Source: JANQKX01 sp039028695
Lineage (GTDB): Bacteria > Pseudomonadota > Alphaproteobacteria > Kiloniellales > Kiloniellaceae
Assembly: GCA_039028695.1 (NCBI GenBank)
Contig: JBCCHN010000005.1
Location: 24,403 to 88,402, forward strand
DNA length: 64,000 nucleotides
Direction of reading: 5' to 3'
Under the pieces are notes generated by a model. The model was not told the DNA's origin, ran no database searches, and was given only the letters and a program-made list of their open reading frames with translations. The position numbers and the translations under genes were made by a program. Below are positions 33,802 through 43,565 of the stretch, piece after piece (the first letter of the stretch is position 1; each line of letters starts with the position of its first letter).

Positions 33802-35186
33802 GGCTCTCCATCCAATAAGGCTTTCAAGACCTCGCCGTAGCGATTTGAAATTTCATCCTCTTTGGCATGATGTCCGGACTCGACACACCAGACTCCACCG
33901 ACCATGACATCACGCACCGGGTTATCATTGCCGGCGAAAACCATGGCGTCCAAGATCAGGTCCCCCGCTTTGCCCATCAGGCTGCGGTTATCCGGATCCA
34001 GCACCAGCAGGTCGGCCCGGGCACCCTCTGCTAAGCGCCCGATTGGGCGGCCCAGCGCCTGGGCGCCGCCGGACAAGGCAACCCGGTACAGCCCCGCGCC
34101 CACGGAGCTCTCGGCTTCGCTCACCAGCACGTTCCGCTGGCGGGAGATGAGCCGTTGGCCATATTCGAACCAGCGCAATTCCTCAACAGGACTCACGGAG
34201 ATATGGCTGTCCGAGCCGATGCCCCAAAGCCCGCCTGCTTCATAAAAAGCTGGTGCGGGGAAAATCCCATCGCCCAGATTGGCCTCTGTGGTGGGACACA
34301 AGCCAGCTACGGCGCGGCTTTGGGCCAGACTAAGCGTCTCCTCATCACTCAAGTGGGTGGCGTGCACCAAGCACCAGCGTGGTCCTACATTGACATGGGA
34401 CAAGAGCCAATCCACCGGCCTTTGCCCCGACCAAGCTTGGCAGTCCGCAACCTCCTTGGTCTGCTCGGCGATATGAATGTGAATCGGGGCAGACGGTGCG
34501 ATCGCCTCCAGCCCTTCTAACACTTTGCCCAAGCTTTCCTCCGTCACGGCTCGCAAAGAATGGGGAGCGATGCCAAAATTCACTTGATGCGATTGATGAA
34601 CTTTATCTGCCACCTTATTCAGTAGATTAAGATATCGATCAGGATCATTCAAAAAGCGCCTTTGCCCCTCTCCCGCCGCCTGGCCGCCGAATCCGCCATA
34701 GCCATAGAGAACGGGCAAGTGGGTCAGCCCAATCCCGGTGGCCCCGGCGGCGGCGAAAATCCGCTCGGACATTTCCGCCAAATTGTCATAGGGGCGCCCA
34801 TCCGGCCCATGGTGCAAATAGTGGAACTCGCCTACCGCCGTATAGCCGGCCTTGAGCATTTCCATGTAAAGGGCCGCGGCAATGGCTTCCACTTGATCCG
34901 GATTGAGGCGGGCCAAAAAGCCGTACATGACCTCGCGCCAGGTCCAAAAGCTGTCCTTGCCGGGTCCGGCCCGCTCGGCTAATCCGGCCATGGCCCGCTG
35001 AAAGGCGTGGGAATGCAAATTAGGCATGCCCGGCACCACCGGCCCGACGGCCCGCGGCGCATCGACTGGATCCGACCCCGGCGTAACGCCAGTAAGAAAC
35101 CCGTCCCCGTCGATTTCAAACATAACGTCATCTGCCCAGTCGGTGGACAGCAGCGCCTGCGGCGCGAAGAGTCGCGTTTCACTCAT
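33798..35186 (-). CDS. hutF: Formimidoylglutamate deiminase HutF
   Basis: An amidohydrolase-superfamily enzyme, 462 residues from MSETRLFAPQALLS; an in-frame ATG 24 bases upstream is possible. Metal ligands are seen in MPNLHSHAFQRAMAG and in the later HIHIAEQTKEVADC and GSDSHISVSPVEELRW segments. HutF converts N-formimidoyl-L-glutamate to N-formyl-L-glutamate and ammonia, which HutG then splits. It is the first gene of a minus-strand operon that continues with the OCD homologue and two methyltransferases. It is divergent from hutI over a region holding the 35257-35272 palindrome. Confidence 0.95.
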   Translation of the reverse strand: MSETRLFAPQALLSTDWADDVMFEIDGDGFLTGVTPGSDPVDAPRAVGPVVPGMPNLHSHAFQRAMAGLAERAGPGKDSFWTWREVMYGFLARLNPDQVEAIAAALYMEMLKAGYTAVGEFHYLHHGPDGRPYDNLAEMSERIFAAAGATGIGLTHLPVLYGYGGFGGQAAGEGQRRFLNDPDRYLNLLNKVADKVHQSHQVNFGIAPHSLRAVTEESLGKVLEGLEAIAPSAPIHIHIAEQTKEVADCQAWSGQRPVDWLLSHVNVGPRWCLVHATHLSDEETLSLAQSRAVAGLCPTTEANLGDGIFPAPAFYEAGGLWGIGSDSHISVSPVEELRWFEYGQRLISRQRNVLVSEAESSVGAGLYRVALSGGAQALGRPIGRLAEGARADLLVLDPDNRSLMGKAGDLILDAMVFAGNDNPVRDVMVGGVWCVESGHHAKEDEISNRYGEVLKALLDGEP

Positions 35187-35256
35187 CAGGTCATGTCCCC
35201 AGAGCTTCAATGGAAAAGCGGCGTCCCTTTGCGCCCGGCGCAGCTTATGTCATAAG

Positions 35257-35272
35257 ACTTGTCTATACAACT
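35257..35272. promoter_or_regulatory. HutC-type operator between hutF and hutI
   Basis: ACTTGTCTATACAACT, one of four copies of the same 16-bp palindrome placed at hut promoters in this window. It sits midway in the divergent hutF/hutI region (35187-35307), so it could control both genes. Confidence 0.75.
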
Positions 35273-35307
35273 AACGCCCCCTCAAGACGACGGACACAGC
35301 AAAAAGC

Positions 35308-36519
35308 ATGTGGGATACCCTTTGGATCAATGTCCGCCTGGCCACCATGGCCGGCCCCGCTCCTTATGGCGCAATCGAAAAGGGGGCTTTGGCCATTGCG
35401 GACGGCAAACTTACTTTTGTGGGACCCGCCAGAGAAATACCCGGCCCACCAGACACACTTGCCAAAGAGGTCCACGACCTAGAGGGCCGCTGGGCGACGC
35501 CAGGCCTGATCGACTGTCACACCCATCTGGTTTATGGGGGCGACCGAGCCGGGGAATTCGAAATGCGCCTTCAGGGCGCGTCCTATGAAGAGATCGCCCG
35601 GGCCGGTGGCGGCATTCGCTCGACCGTGGCAGCCACCCGCGCTGCCGATGAGGAGGCCTTAACGGCCAAGACCCGGCCCTTGCTGGGCAGCCTGCTGTCT
35701 GAAGGGGTCACCGTCGTGGAGGTCAAGTCGGGCTATGGCTTGGACCTGGAGAACGAACTAAAACAGCTTCGGGTCGCCCGCCGTTTGAGGGAAACTGCGC
35801 CGGTCACGGTGCGCACCAGCTTTCTCGGCGCCCACGCCCTGCCGCCGGAGTTCGAGGGTCGCTCAGACGACTACATCGGCCAGGTGATTGCCATGTTGCC
35901 GGAGGTACGGGCATCTGGTTTAGCCGACGCAGTTGATGCCTTTTGCGAAAAAATCGCCTTCTCACCAGAACAAATCGACCGACTTTTCACCGCAGCTGTG
36001 AACCAAGGCTTTGCGGTCAAATTGCATGCCGATCAATTGTCTGATTTAGGGGGCGCGGCCCTGGCCGCCAAACACCTAGCCCTTTCGGCCGACCATCTGG
36101 AATACACCAACGAAGCCGGCATTGCGGCCATGGCAAAAAGCAACACGGTTGCGGTTTTGCTGCCCGGCGCCTTTTATTTCTTGCGGGAGACCAAGCTGCC
36201 GCCGTTGGATCTTTTCCGCAAAGCGGGCGTTCCCATCGCCCTCGCCACGGACTCCAACCCGGGCTCTTCGCCGGTTGCATCCTTGCTGCTCATGCTCAGC
36301 ATGGCCTGCACCCTCTTCCGCATGACGCCGGAGGAAGCCCTCTTGGGCGTCACCAAAAACGCCGCCCAGGCCCTGGGTCTGTCAGAAAGTCACGGCACCT
36401 TGGAGGTGGGTAAGGCCGCCGATTTTGCCACCTGGAACATCAACCAGCCGGCCGAACTGGCCTATCGCTTTGGGTACAATCCTCTGCACTATGTCGTACA
36501 GCGGGGACGCGTCCGCTAA
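35308..36519 (+). CDS. hutI: Imidazolonepropionase HutI
   Basis: A 403-residue amidohydrolase. The metal-binding motif DCHTHLVYGGDRAGEFEMR, SGYGLDLENELKQLRVAR, VKLHADQLSD and ATDSNPGSSPVASL match HutI throughout. It hydrolyses 4-imidazolone-5-propionate to N-formimidoyl-glutamate, the substrate of HutF. It is divergent from hutF and convergent with hutG, with seven bases between the hutI and hutG stops. Confidence 0.96.
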   Translation: MWDTLWINVRLATMAGPAPYGAIEKGALAIADGKLTFVGPAREIPGPPDTLAKEVHDLEGRWATPGLIDCHTHLVYGGDRAGEFEMRLQGASYEEIARAGGGIRSTVAATRAADEEALTAKTRPLLGSLLSEGVTVVEVKSGYGLDLENELKQLRVARRLRETAPVTVRTSFLGAHALPPEFEGRSDDYIGQVIAMLPEVRASGLADAVDAFCEKIAFSPEQIDRLFTAAVNQGFAVKLHADQLSDLGGAALAAKHLALSADHLEYTNEAGIAAMAKSNTVAVLLPGAFYFLRETKLPPLDLFRKAGVPIALATDSNPGSSPVASLLLMLSMACTLFRMTPEEALLGVTKNAAQALGLSESHGTLEVGKAADFATWNINQPAELAYRFGYNPLHYVVQRGRVR

Positions 36520-36526
36520 GCCGGAC

Positions 36527-37333
36527 TTAATCGACTTCCAGCTCCGCCCAAGCCAGCATGGTTTGAATCAGGCCGGCAATCACCGGCCGGATCTTTTCAG
36601 CCAGGTCTTCCCGGAAGGCGTAGGGCGGGTCTTCATTCATGTAGGTGGACTGGGACAGCTCCAACTGAATGGCATGTATCGCTTTGTCCGGCGCGCCGTA
36701 ATGGCGGGTGATATAGCCCCCCTTGAAACGGCCGTCCACCACGTGGGTCACGCCCAGGTGCCCGGCGTCCCGTGCCACGGCCCCCAAGATGTCGGTTAAG
36801 CTTTCCCCGGCCGCCTGGCCATCCGCACTGCCAATATTCAGATCGGGCAGATTTCCGTCGAAAAAGCGCGGCACCTGACTGCGGATGGAATGGGCGTCCC
36901 ACAACAAGGCGATGCCATGCTCGGCTTTCAAGCGAGCGAGCTCTCCAGCCAAGGCCTCGTGATAGGGCAGCCAATAGGCTTCGCGCCTCTCTTCGATTTC
37001 GCCGCGCATGGGCTCCTGCCCCGTCAGATATATAGGCTGATCGTCGAATGTGGAGGTGGGACAGAGCTCTGTGTTGTTGGCTCCCGGGTAAAGCGGTAAT
37101 CCGTCCGGCGCCCGGTTCAAGTCGATCACGTAGCGAGAGTGCCGCGCCTTTACGACCGATGCACCCAGGTCCTGCAAAAAATCATAGAGCCGGGGAATAT
37201 GCCAATCCGTGTCGGGCAAAGCTTGAGCCTCTCGCGTAAAGCGTTGGCCGATATCATCAGGCACCTGTGTCCCGCTGTGGGGCATGGAGACCAACAAAGG
37301 TGTCGAACCCGACGTAAATTCAAAAACCTCCAT
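36527..37333 (-). CDS. hutG: N-formylglutamate deformylase HutG
   Basis: 268 residues from ATG 37333; a GTG nine bases upstream in frame is less likely. FGase family motifs are SMPHSGTQVPDD, RYVIDLNRAPDG, LLWDAHSIRSQVPRFFDG and LNIGSADGQAAGESLT. The enzyme hydrolyses N-formyl-glutamate to glutamate and formate, the last step of the HutF/HutG branch. It is divergent from hutC. The intervening space holds a HutC-type palindrome that probably controls both. Confidence 0.95.
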   Translation of the reverse strand: MEVFEFTSGSTPLLVSMPHSGTQVPDDIGQRFTREAQALPDTDWHIPRLYDFLQDLGASVVKARHSRYVIDLNRAPDGLPLYPGANNTELCPTSTFDDQPIYLTGQEPMRGEIEERREAYWLPYHEALAGELARLKAEHGIALLWDAHSIRSQVPRFFDGNLPDLNIGSADGQAAGESLTDILGAVARDAGHLGVTHVVDGRFKGGYITRHYGAPDKAIHAIQLELSQSTYMNEDPPYAFREDLAEKIRPVIAGLIQTMLAWAELEVD

Positions 37334-37436
37334 GGGCGGCACTCACTTTTTCTGTCGCAAATCCGAGAGTTATGACCGAGACAGGGGATGAGCCCTGCGA
37401 CCCTGCCTGTCAAGGCCAGCTGGCAAAGATTGGGGA

Positions 37437-37452
37437 ACCTGTCTATACAAGT
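37437..37452. promoter_or_regulatory. HutC-type operator between hutG and hutC
   Basis: ACCTGTCTATACAAGT, matching the palindrome upstream of hutF/hutI, hutU and hutH, with two end differences. It lies inside the open frame extended upstream of hutC, which argues that hutC starts further downstream, and suggests autoregulation. Confidence 0.7.
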
Positions 37453-37476
37453 GTCGACAGCAGCAGGCTTAGACCA

Positions 37477-38223
37477 TTGGACAGTTCTCTATCTCTTTCC
37501 CAGGAGCCGACGAAGGCTCCGCTCTACCAGCAAGTTAAAGATGCGGTGGTGGAACGGATTCTGGACGGGCAGTGGCCCGAGGGTAGCAAGGTCCCTTCCG
37601 AAAATGAGATGACCCAAAGCCTGGGCGTCAGCCGAATGACCATTAATCGGGCGCTGCGTGAACTTACCGCGGAAGGCTGGCTGGATCGGGTCCAAGGAGC
37701 AGGCAGTTTCGTCGCCGGCCCCCGCCCCCAATCCGCCGTGCTGTCGATCCAAAGCATCGCCGCGGAAATCCAGGCACGGGGCCATCGCCATTCATCAGAA
37801 TTACACCTCCTACGACAGGAACCGGCCCGCCGCCTCGAGGCCGCCAAACTGGGAATCGCGCCCGGACACCCGCTTTTTCATTCGGTTATCCTGCATCGAG
37901 AGAACGGAGTTCCCGTTCAGTTGGAAGACCGCTTCGTCAATCCGGCCTCAGCGCCCGACTACCTGGAACAGGACTTCAACAGCCTGACCCCTTATGACTA
38001 CCTCATTGCCACCGCCCCCCTGCGCGATGCCGAGCACACGATTCGCGCTGTCATCCCAAGAGCTCGGGAGTGCAAGTTATTGCAGATTGAGGCAGCAACC
38101 CCTTGTTTGGTGCTGGAACGGCGCACTTGGTCTGGCGAGCATGCGGTCACCTGGGCCATTTTCACCCACCCGGGGAACCGCTATCAATTGGGTGGCCATT
38201 TTAAGGGTCAGGGCAGCTCTTGA
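37477..38223 (+). CDS. hutC: HutC, GntR-family repressor of histidine utilisation
   Basis: GntR/HutC regulator. The frame is open from ATG 37372, but that start leaves only 38 bases to hutG and buries the operator-like palindrome, so I prefer TTG 37477 (AGCAGG upstream), giving 249 residues, the usual HutC length. The N-terminal winged helix reads APLYQQVKDAVVERILDGQWPEGSKVPSENEMTQSLGVSRMTINRALRELTAEGWLDRVQGAGSFV. The C-terminal UTRA domain (HRENGVPVQLEDRFVNP, CLVLERRTWSGEHAVTWAIFTHPGNRYQLGGHF) binds urocanate in characterised homologues. It most likely represses the four hut promoters. Confidence 0.9.
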   Translation: MDSSLSLSQEPTKAPLYQQVKDAVVERILDGQWPEGSKVPSENEMTQSLGVSRMTINRALRELTAEGWLDRVQGAGSFVAGPRPQSAVLSIQSIAAEIQARGHRHSSELHLLRQEPARRLEAAKLGIAPGHPLFHSVILHRENGVPVQLEDRFVNPASAPDYLEQDFNSLTPYDYLIATAPLRDAEHTIRAVIPRARECKLLQIEAATPCLVLERRTWSGEHAVTWAIFTHPGNRYQLGGHFKGQGSS

Positions 38224-38360
38224 TGCCAGGCCGACGCCTACCCGCCGTCGATTTTAGCCGCGTATCAAGAGATCATCAAGCGCAGTAGAATTTTCCATGT
38301 TCTGAATTTTTTCATAATTTTAGAAACTTTTTCTAATTCTAAAAATTAATGAAGGAACGC

Positions 38361-39428
38361 CTAGTTGGGACCCGTAAGAACTTTTTGTACCAATACCGGC
38401 TCGGCAATGTTTTTCAGCTTTTGATGCCCGCTCGGCCGAAGATCATAATCCGGCCCGAGCCGTCGCGCCGTTTCCGGACCAATGACTAAGTCGCCGTTTT
38501 GCGCCACGCCGGCCAAGCGGGCGGCTAAGTTGATAACGCTGCCGTTGGCCGTGAAGACCCAACGGGCGCCCCTCTTCCCCTCATAACGCGTAGAGCCAAC
38601 CAAAGCGGGGCCGGAGTTAATGCCAAGATGAACCCCGAGAGGCTCAAGGGTGCTGTGTGCATTCAAGCTCTGTGTCGTGCGGAGTAAATCCAACCCTGTG
38701 TCAACAGCCGTGCGAGCATGCCAAGCACCCTCGCTAGACTGAAAAATAACCATAAGCGCATCGCCCGCGGTGTTACTCACATCGCCGCCGGCATCGTGAA
38801 TAACATCCAAGAAGGCGGAAAAATACTGTTCCACCGTTTGATTGAGCTGGCTCGCCTCCACGGTTTCGCACAGCCGGGTGTAGCCACTGATGTCCAAAAA
38901 TAAGACGGAAATATCGGATTCTCGAATCCCAAGCTCTGGGGCTTCGGGGTTTTTTCGCACCAAATGTTTGACGGTTTCCGGAACAAATTTCTCAAAATGA
39001 TCCTGGATTTTCGCCAAACGGCCAATCTTATTATCCATCGCTTTTTTGGTGCGTAGGGCTGTGGCAATGCGCGCGGTCAATTCCCTCTCGTTGACCGGCT
39101 TCGTCAAAAAATCATCGGCGCCCGCTTCGATGCCTTTAATACGGTCTTCAAAACCATCCAAGGCGGTCATGATAATAATCGGAATTAAAGCCGTATCCGC
39201 ATCAGCCTTTAGGCGGCCACACACCGCAAATCCATCCAGGACAGGCATCATCACATCCAACAGGATCAAGTCAGGCGGACTTGCGGCAACCTTATTCAGC
39301 GCTTCCTGCCCATTACAGGCGGCTTGGGTCTCATAGCCCAAAAAGCTGAGTTCCTGTTCGAGCAAGTCGACGTTAAAAGGCTCGTCATCGACGATGAGAA
39401 TGGTCCCTTTGGCGGTGAGATCGGTCAT
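38361..39428 (-). CDS. Response regulator with class III adenylate/guanylate cyclase output
   Basis: A 355-residue protein. Residues 1-125 are a receiver domain with the phosphoacceptor at D58 (LILLDVMMPVLDG) and a conserved Lys (FLTKPVNE). A helical linker leads to a class III cyclase domain: ISVLFLDISGYTRLCETV and GDVSNTAGDALMVIFQS supply the two metal-binding Asp, followed by GVHLGINSGPALVGSTRYEGKRG and FTANGSVINLAARL with the conserved Asn/Arg region. It therefore couples phosphorylation to cyclic nucleotide synthesis. Its start overlaps the stop of the hybrid kinase, its probable partner. Whether it makes cAMP or cGMP cannot be read safely. Confidence 0.9.
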   Translation of the reverse strand: MTDLTAKGTILIVDDEPFNVDLLEQELSFLGYETQAACNGQEALNKVAASPPDLILLDVMMPVLDGFAVCGRLKADADTALIPIIIMTALDGFEDRIKGIEAGADDFLTKPVNERELTARIATALRTKKAMDNKIGRLAKIQDHFEKFVPETVKHLVRKNPEAPELGIRESDISVLFLDISGYTRLCETVEASQLNQTVEQYFSAFLDVIHDAGGDVSNTAGDALMVIFQSSEGAWHARTAVDTGLDLLRTTQSLNAHSTLEPLGVHLGINSGPALVGSTRYEGKRGARWVFTANGSVINLAARLAGVAQNGDLVIGPETARRLGPDYDLRPSGHQKLKNIAEPVLVQKVLTGPN

Positions 39429-42400
39429 GGCAACTGCTCCCCATGACCTTGGCCCTCTTCATACCGTCGACACGAAATCAAAGCTGTTCGAACCTCCGCC
39501 AAAAGTTCCTCGCTTTCCAAACCTTGTTTTTGAATAACTCGGCGCACCCGGCGACCCAATTCTTTTTCTTCTTGCTCGCTCAGCGCCTTCGCGGTGAGCA
39601 CTAAAATGGGTATATCCCGAAAATCCGCCTGGCGTTGGAGAGCGTCGATGACCGCAAAGCCATCCATACGGGGCATCAGCAGATCAAGCAAGATGGCGTC
39701 GGGCTTGAGTTTTTGAATGTCCCGCAAGGCATCTTCGCCGTCCCGTGCAAAGGCTATTTCATAAGGCTCTTTCTCCATCATTTGACTGATCATATCGCCG
39801 ATAAAAGGATCATCGTCGACGATCAGCAACCGACCCGGCAAAGGGGCCAGTCGTGCCAAGGCCGCCAATATGGTATCCCTGTCAAAGGGCTTGAGCAGAT
39901 AGTCCGCCGCTCCCAGGCGAAAGCCTAAATCCTTTTGATCCACCATCGTCAACATCACCACAGGGATATCTCGGGTCACGGGATCGCTCTTAAGTTCATG
40001 CAGGACCTGCCAACCATCTTTTTGCGGCATGAAGATATCCAAGGTAATGGCGATTGGCTGCAGCTCCCGCGCCAGGGCTAAGCCTTCTTGCCCATCGGCC
40101 ACGCCTTTGACCTGGTAACCGGCCTCTTCAAGATTTTCCTTGAGCAGGTAAAGGGCATTGGGATCGTCATCAATGGTCAAGACCACATTTTTCCGCGCAG
40201 CTGCTGGCCGTCGATCCATCTGCTTGGTTTCATTCACGGCGGTATTCGCTATAGCTTCCGCCAGTCCTCGATCCTCTGAGAGAACGGACACTCCGCCGCC
40301 CTGGCGAGGGATATGCAAATGAAAAGCCGACCCCTGGCCCAATGCGCTGTCGACCGTAATGGTCGCACCGATGAGGTCCGCCAAGTTGCGGGTAATGGAA
40401 AGGCCCAGGCCCGTGCCGCCATGCAGGCGGGTGCTGCTCGCGTCCAATTGGTGAAAGGCCTCAAAGATTTGCGACTGGGCTTCCGCGGGCATACCGATAC
40501 CAGTGTCACTGACTGTCAAAGCGATCGAGGATTTTCCCTCAAAAATCTCCGATCGGCCTGTAACCTGAACTTTACCTTTGTCGGTAAACTTGACCGCGTT
40601 GGTAAGCAGATTAATCAAAATTTGCCTGAGCTTGTGATGGTCGCTTTGAACCTCAGCAGCCTCTTGATCCAGATTCGACTCAAGCCGAATATTTTTCGTG
40701 CCGATCAGGGGTTCGACCGTTTTAAGGCACTCGTCAATTAAGGGCCCTAGCTTAACTCGTGAGAAACGGACATCCATTTGGCCCGCTTCAATCTTGGACA
40801 GATCGAGGACCGAGTTGATGAGGGACAGAAGATGATCCGCGCTGATCAGAATCTTCTCTAGGTTCTCTACTTGACGGTCGGGCAAATGCTCTCCGCCCCG
40901 GCGCAAGACCAGACGGGTAAATCCAATGATCGCGTTCATCGGAGTACGCAGTTCATGGCTCATGTTGGCCAGGAATTGGCTTTTGGCGAGGGTTGCCACC
41001 TCAGCGTCTTCTTTGGCGGCCATCAAGGCAATTTCAGCTTCCTTTCGCGCCGTAATATCGCCCACAGAGCCTACCATTCGGAAAATGCGCCCGCTTTCAT
41101 CTCGCAAGCCCACGCCGCTTCCCTCAATCCAGCGCAATCTGCCGTCGCGGCAGCGAACCCGATACTCTCGATTACGAAACTCCTGCATGCCTTTCAAATG
41201 GGCAATCATATCCTTGTGAAAGCTCTGATAGTCTTCGGGATGTAGATTAGCTTGCCATTGTTCCGGCGTGATCTCCATTGCGTCGCCTTCAATTTCCAGC
41301 AGATCCTTAAAGCGAGGCGATACATAGACACGGTTGTTCTCAGCACGCCAATCCCAAAGGCCAACCGCAGATCCTTCCATGGCGAGAGAAAAGCGCTCTT
41401 CACTGTCGCGCAAAGCCTGCTCTACTTCACGGCGCTTGGTGATGTCTTGCAAATAGGCGGTAAAGATCGGCTTGCCTTGCAGGTGAGCCGCCGTAATGGC
41501 GATCTCGATCGGGAACTCACTGCCGTCGGCGCGTTGCGCATCCAATTCGATGCGACGGCTCAATACATTGCCCCTTCCCGTTTTCAAATATTCTTTTAAC
41601 CCTCGATAGTGAGCCTTTCGGTAGCGCTTGGGGATAATGAGTTCCGCCATAGCGGTGCCCATCACCTGCTCACGACGATAGCCAAAGGTCGCCTCGGCGG
41701 CCGGATTGAACTCAAGCAATTTGCCGTCGACGTCGATGGAGATGATACAATCCAACGCCGATTCTAAAATCGAGCCCTTGAAAGCCTCGCTTTCGCGCAA
41801 GGACTGCTCGGCACGGCGCCTTTCGGTCACATCCGTAAAGGTCGCAAAGCCGCCACCGCCCGGCAGGGGTTTGCGTCGAATCTCAATAATTCGCCCGTTT
41901 GCGGCCGACCGCTCCAATCGAAATCCGCCACTCTTTCCCGCTTCGGAGATCCGTTCCGCGACCAAGGCATCCACATCGCCCTCACCATATTCGCCCCGTT
42001 CCGCGTTGAAGCGATAAATATCAATCAAGTTGTGGCCGGTCTGGAACTTACCAGCGGGCAAGCCCAAAAGATCGAAAAATCGTTGATTGCAGGCAACGAT
42101 GTTCAGATCCGCATCGGACATACAGATGCCCTGATCCATGTTCTCCATGGTGGCTTCCAAAAACGCTGTCTTCTCCGCCAGCTCTCCTTCGCGCTTCTTA
42201 AGTTCGGTGATGTCGTAATAAGTGAGCATGCGCCCGCCGTCGGGCAACTCCAGGCATTTACGCAACAAAAATCGTCCGTCGCTGAGGTGCGACACCCGCG
42301 GTGTACTGGAGCCGCTGCGAATCTCCGCAAGGCGCGCAGAGACATAGGTCTCCCAGTCTTTGTCGGGAATACTGAACATGCCCCGGCGATAGCAATATTC

Positions 42401-43402
42401 CATGTCGTCACGTAACGAGGGATGATCATCGAAATAGGTCTCCGAGATATTCCACTGCTCCCGGTAGGCCCGATTGCTCAAACGAATGTTGAGATCTTTA
42501 TCCATAAACAAGATCCCGTATTCGGACGCATCCAGGACTGTCTGAAGTTCGCGGAGTGCCTCGGCTTTATCCCGGTTAGCCAAGTCCAATTCGGTTTCCC
42601 TTTGGCGTATCTGGGTGATATCAACCCCCATCATGCCAAGCGCCGAAACCTGACCCTTCCCATCCAATATGGGAAATTTCACTTCGCGAAAGATACGACG
42701 CCGACCTGCGGCATCGACTATTTGATCCCGTTCCACCGCTTGGCCGCGTTTCAGGACCTCTCGGTCGTGATCGGTGAAAGCATCGGCAATCTCTTTCGGG
42801 AAAAGGTCATAAACAGTTTTACCGAGTATATCGGTTGCACCCAGCTCGTGTACTTCCTCAAAGCGACGATTGACAAAGGTGTAAACGCCGCTGAGGCTCT
42901 TGATGCAAATGATTCCGGGCGAATGCTCCGCAATGGCGGATAGCCAGGCCGTGCTCTCCCTAGGTCCAATGTTGCCTATAGAAGACTTGGAGGCATAAGA
43001 AATCGGCTCGCGCCGACACTTCAACAGCAGTCCGCCCGAGTCCAAGGGACGAATTTTCACGTGGACATGTTCTGTTGAAGAATAAAGACCGCTGGTTCGC
43101 GTGGTTATGGTTTGAGCTATCTCATCACCCGATTCGAGTGTCCTTGCCCAGCCCTCGGCCGCCCCGGATTCTTGCGCTCCCTTCTCTTCAAGGAGAGTCA
43201 GTAGGACCGTGACCGGGCATCCTTTTTGCCGCAGATCGGAGGGTAACCACACCTCTTCCTGGAAGCCCTTTGTCCATGACCGTAAGCGCCAGCCATGATC
43301 ATAGAGAGCGGCCGCGCCTTCGGTCGCTTCAAAGGCACGCAGAAAAAGTTCAGAATCCCGAGGCGACGCCACCAAGGCAGGCCCATCCCTTTTACCGGCC
43401 AT
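39425..43402 (-). CDS. Multi-PAS hybrid histidine kinase with two receiver domains
   Basis: A 1325-residue soluble kinase with no membrane segment or signal peptide. The order is a degenerate PAS-like N-terminus, about five PAS domains (SIAEHSPGIICIKS-type first, IIIDVDGKLLEFNPAAEATFGY, AMEGSAVGLWDWRAEN among them), a HisKA domain with QFLANMSHELRTPMNAIIGF, a HATPase_c domain (HKLRQILINLLTNAVKFTDKG, GTGLGLSITRNLADLIG), then two REC domains (TIDDDPNALYLL with ITLDIFMPQKDG; IVDDDPFIGDM with ILLDLLMPRMDG). A cytoplasmic redox, light or metabolite signal is likely for the PAS array. It is translationally coupled to the REC-cyclase gene and divergent from hutU over a 163-base region. Confidence 0.93.
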   Translation of the reverse strand: MAGKRDGPALVASPRDSELFLRAFEATEGAAALYDHGWRLRSWTKGFQEEVWLPSDLRQKGCPVTVLLTLLEEKGAQESGAAEGWARTLESGDEIAQTITTRTSGLYSSTEHVHVKIRPLDSGGLLLKCRREPISYASKSSIGNIGPRESTAWLSAIAEHSPGIICIKSLSGVYTFVNRRFEEVHELGATDILGKTVYDLFPKEIADAFTDHDREVLKRGQAVERDQIVDAAGRRRIFREVKFPILDGKGQVSALGMMGVDITQIRQRETELDLANRDKAEALRELQTVLDASEYGILFMDKDLNIRLSNRAYREQWNISETYFDDHPSLRDDMEYCYRRGMFSIPDKDWETYVSARLAEIRSGSSTPRVSHLSDGRFLLRKCLELPDGGRMLTYYDITELKKREGELAEKTAFLEATMENMDQGICMSDADLNIVACNQRFFDLLGLPAGKFQTGHNLIDIYRFNAERGEYGEGDVDALVAERISEAGKSGGFRLERSAANGRIIEIRRKPLPGGGGFATFTDVTERRRAEQSLRESEAFKGSILESALDCIISIDVDGKLLEFNPAAEATFGYRREQVMGTAMAELIIPKRYRKAHYRGLKEYLKTGRGNVLSRRIELDAQRADGSEFPIEIAITAAHLQGKPIFTAYLQDITKRREVEQALRDSEERFSLAMEGSAVGLWDWRAENNRVYVSPRFKDLLEIEGDAMEITPEQWQANLHPEDYQSFHKDMIAHLKGMQEFRNREYRVRCRDGRLRWIEGSGVGLRDESGRIFRMVGSVGDITARKEAEIALMAAKEDAEVATLAKSQFLANMSHELRTPMNAIIGFTRLVLRRGGEHLPDRQVENLEKILISADHLLSLINSVLDLSKIEAGQMDVRFSRVKLGPLIDECLKTVEPLIGTKNIRLESNLDQEAAEVQSDHHKLRQILINLLTNAVKFTDKGKVQVTGRSEIFEGKSSIALTVSDTGIGMPAEAQSQIFEAFHQLDASSTRLHGGTGLGLSITRNLADLIGATITVDSALGQGSAFHLHIPRQGGGVSVLSEDRGLAEAIANTAVNETKQMDRRPAAARKNVVLTIDDDPNALYLLKENLEEAGYQVKGVADGQEGLALARELQPIAITLDIFMPQKDGWQVLHELKSDPVTRDIPVVMLTMVDQKDLGFRLGAADYLLKPFDRDTILAALARLAPLPGRLLIVDDDPFIGDMISQMMEKEPYEIAFARDGEDALRDIQKLKPDAILLDLLMPRMDGFAVIDALQRQADFRDIPILVLTAKALSEQEEKELGRRVRRVIQKQGLESEELLAEVRTALISCRRYEEGQGHGEQLP

Positions 43403-43520
43403 CTACCAATCGTTATCCGACAGGCTAACACGGTCAGCCCTTGGCGCAAAAACCTCAAAAAGCTGAAAACGAGTGGACGGACTGAAAATCCGTTCCTTCG
43501 ATCCTCGACAGTAGGCGCAC

Positions 43521-43536
43521 AGTTGTATATACAACT
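43521..43536. promoter_or_regulatory. HutC-type operator upstream of hutU
   Basis: AGTTGTATATACAACT, a perfect 16-bp palindrome 29 bases before the hutU start. It is the most symmetric of the four hut sites. It also lies upstream of the divergent kinase gene. Confidence 0.8.
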
Positions 43537-43565
43537 TCAATCCCCGATCATGACGGAGTTTTCCC

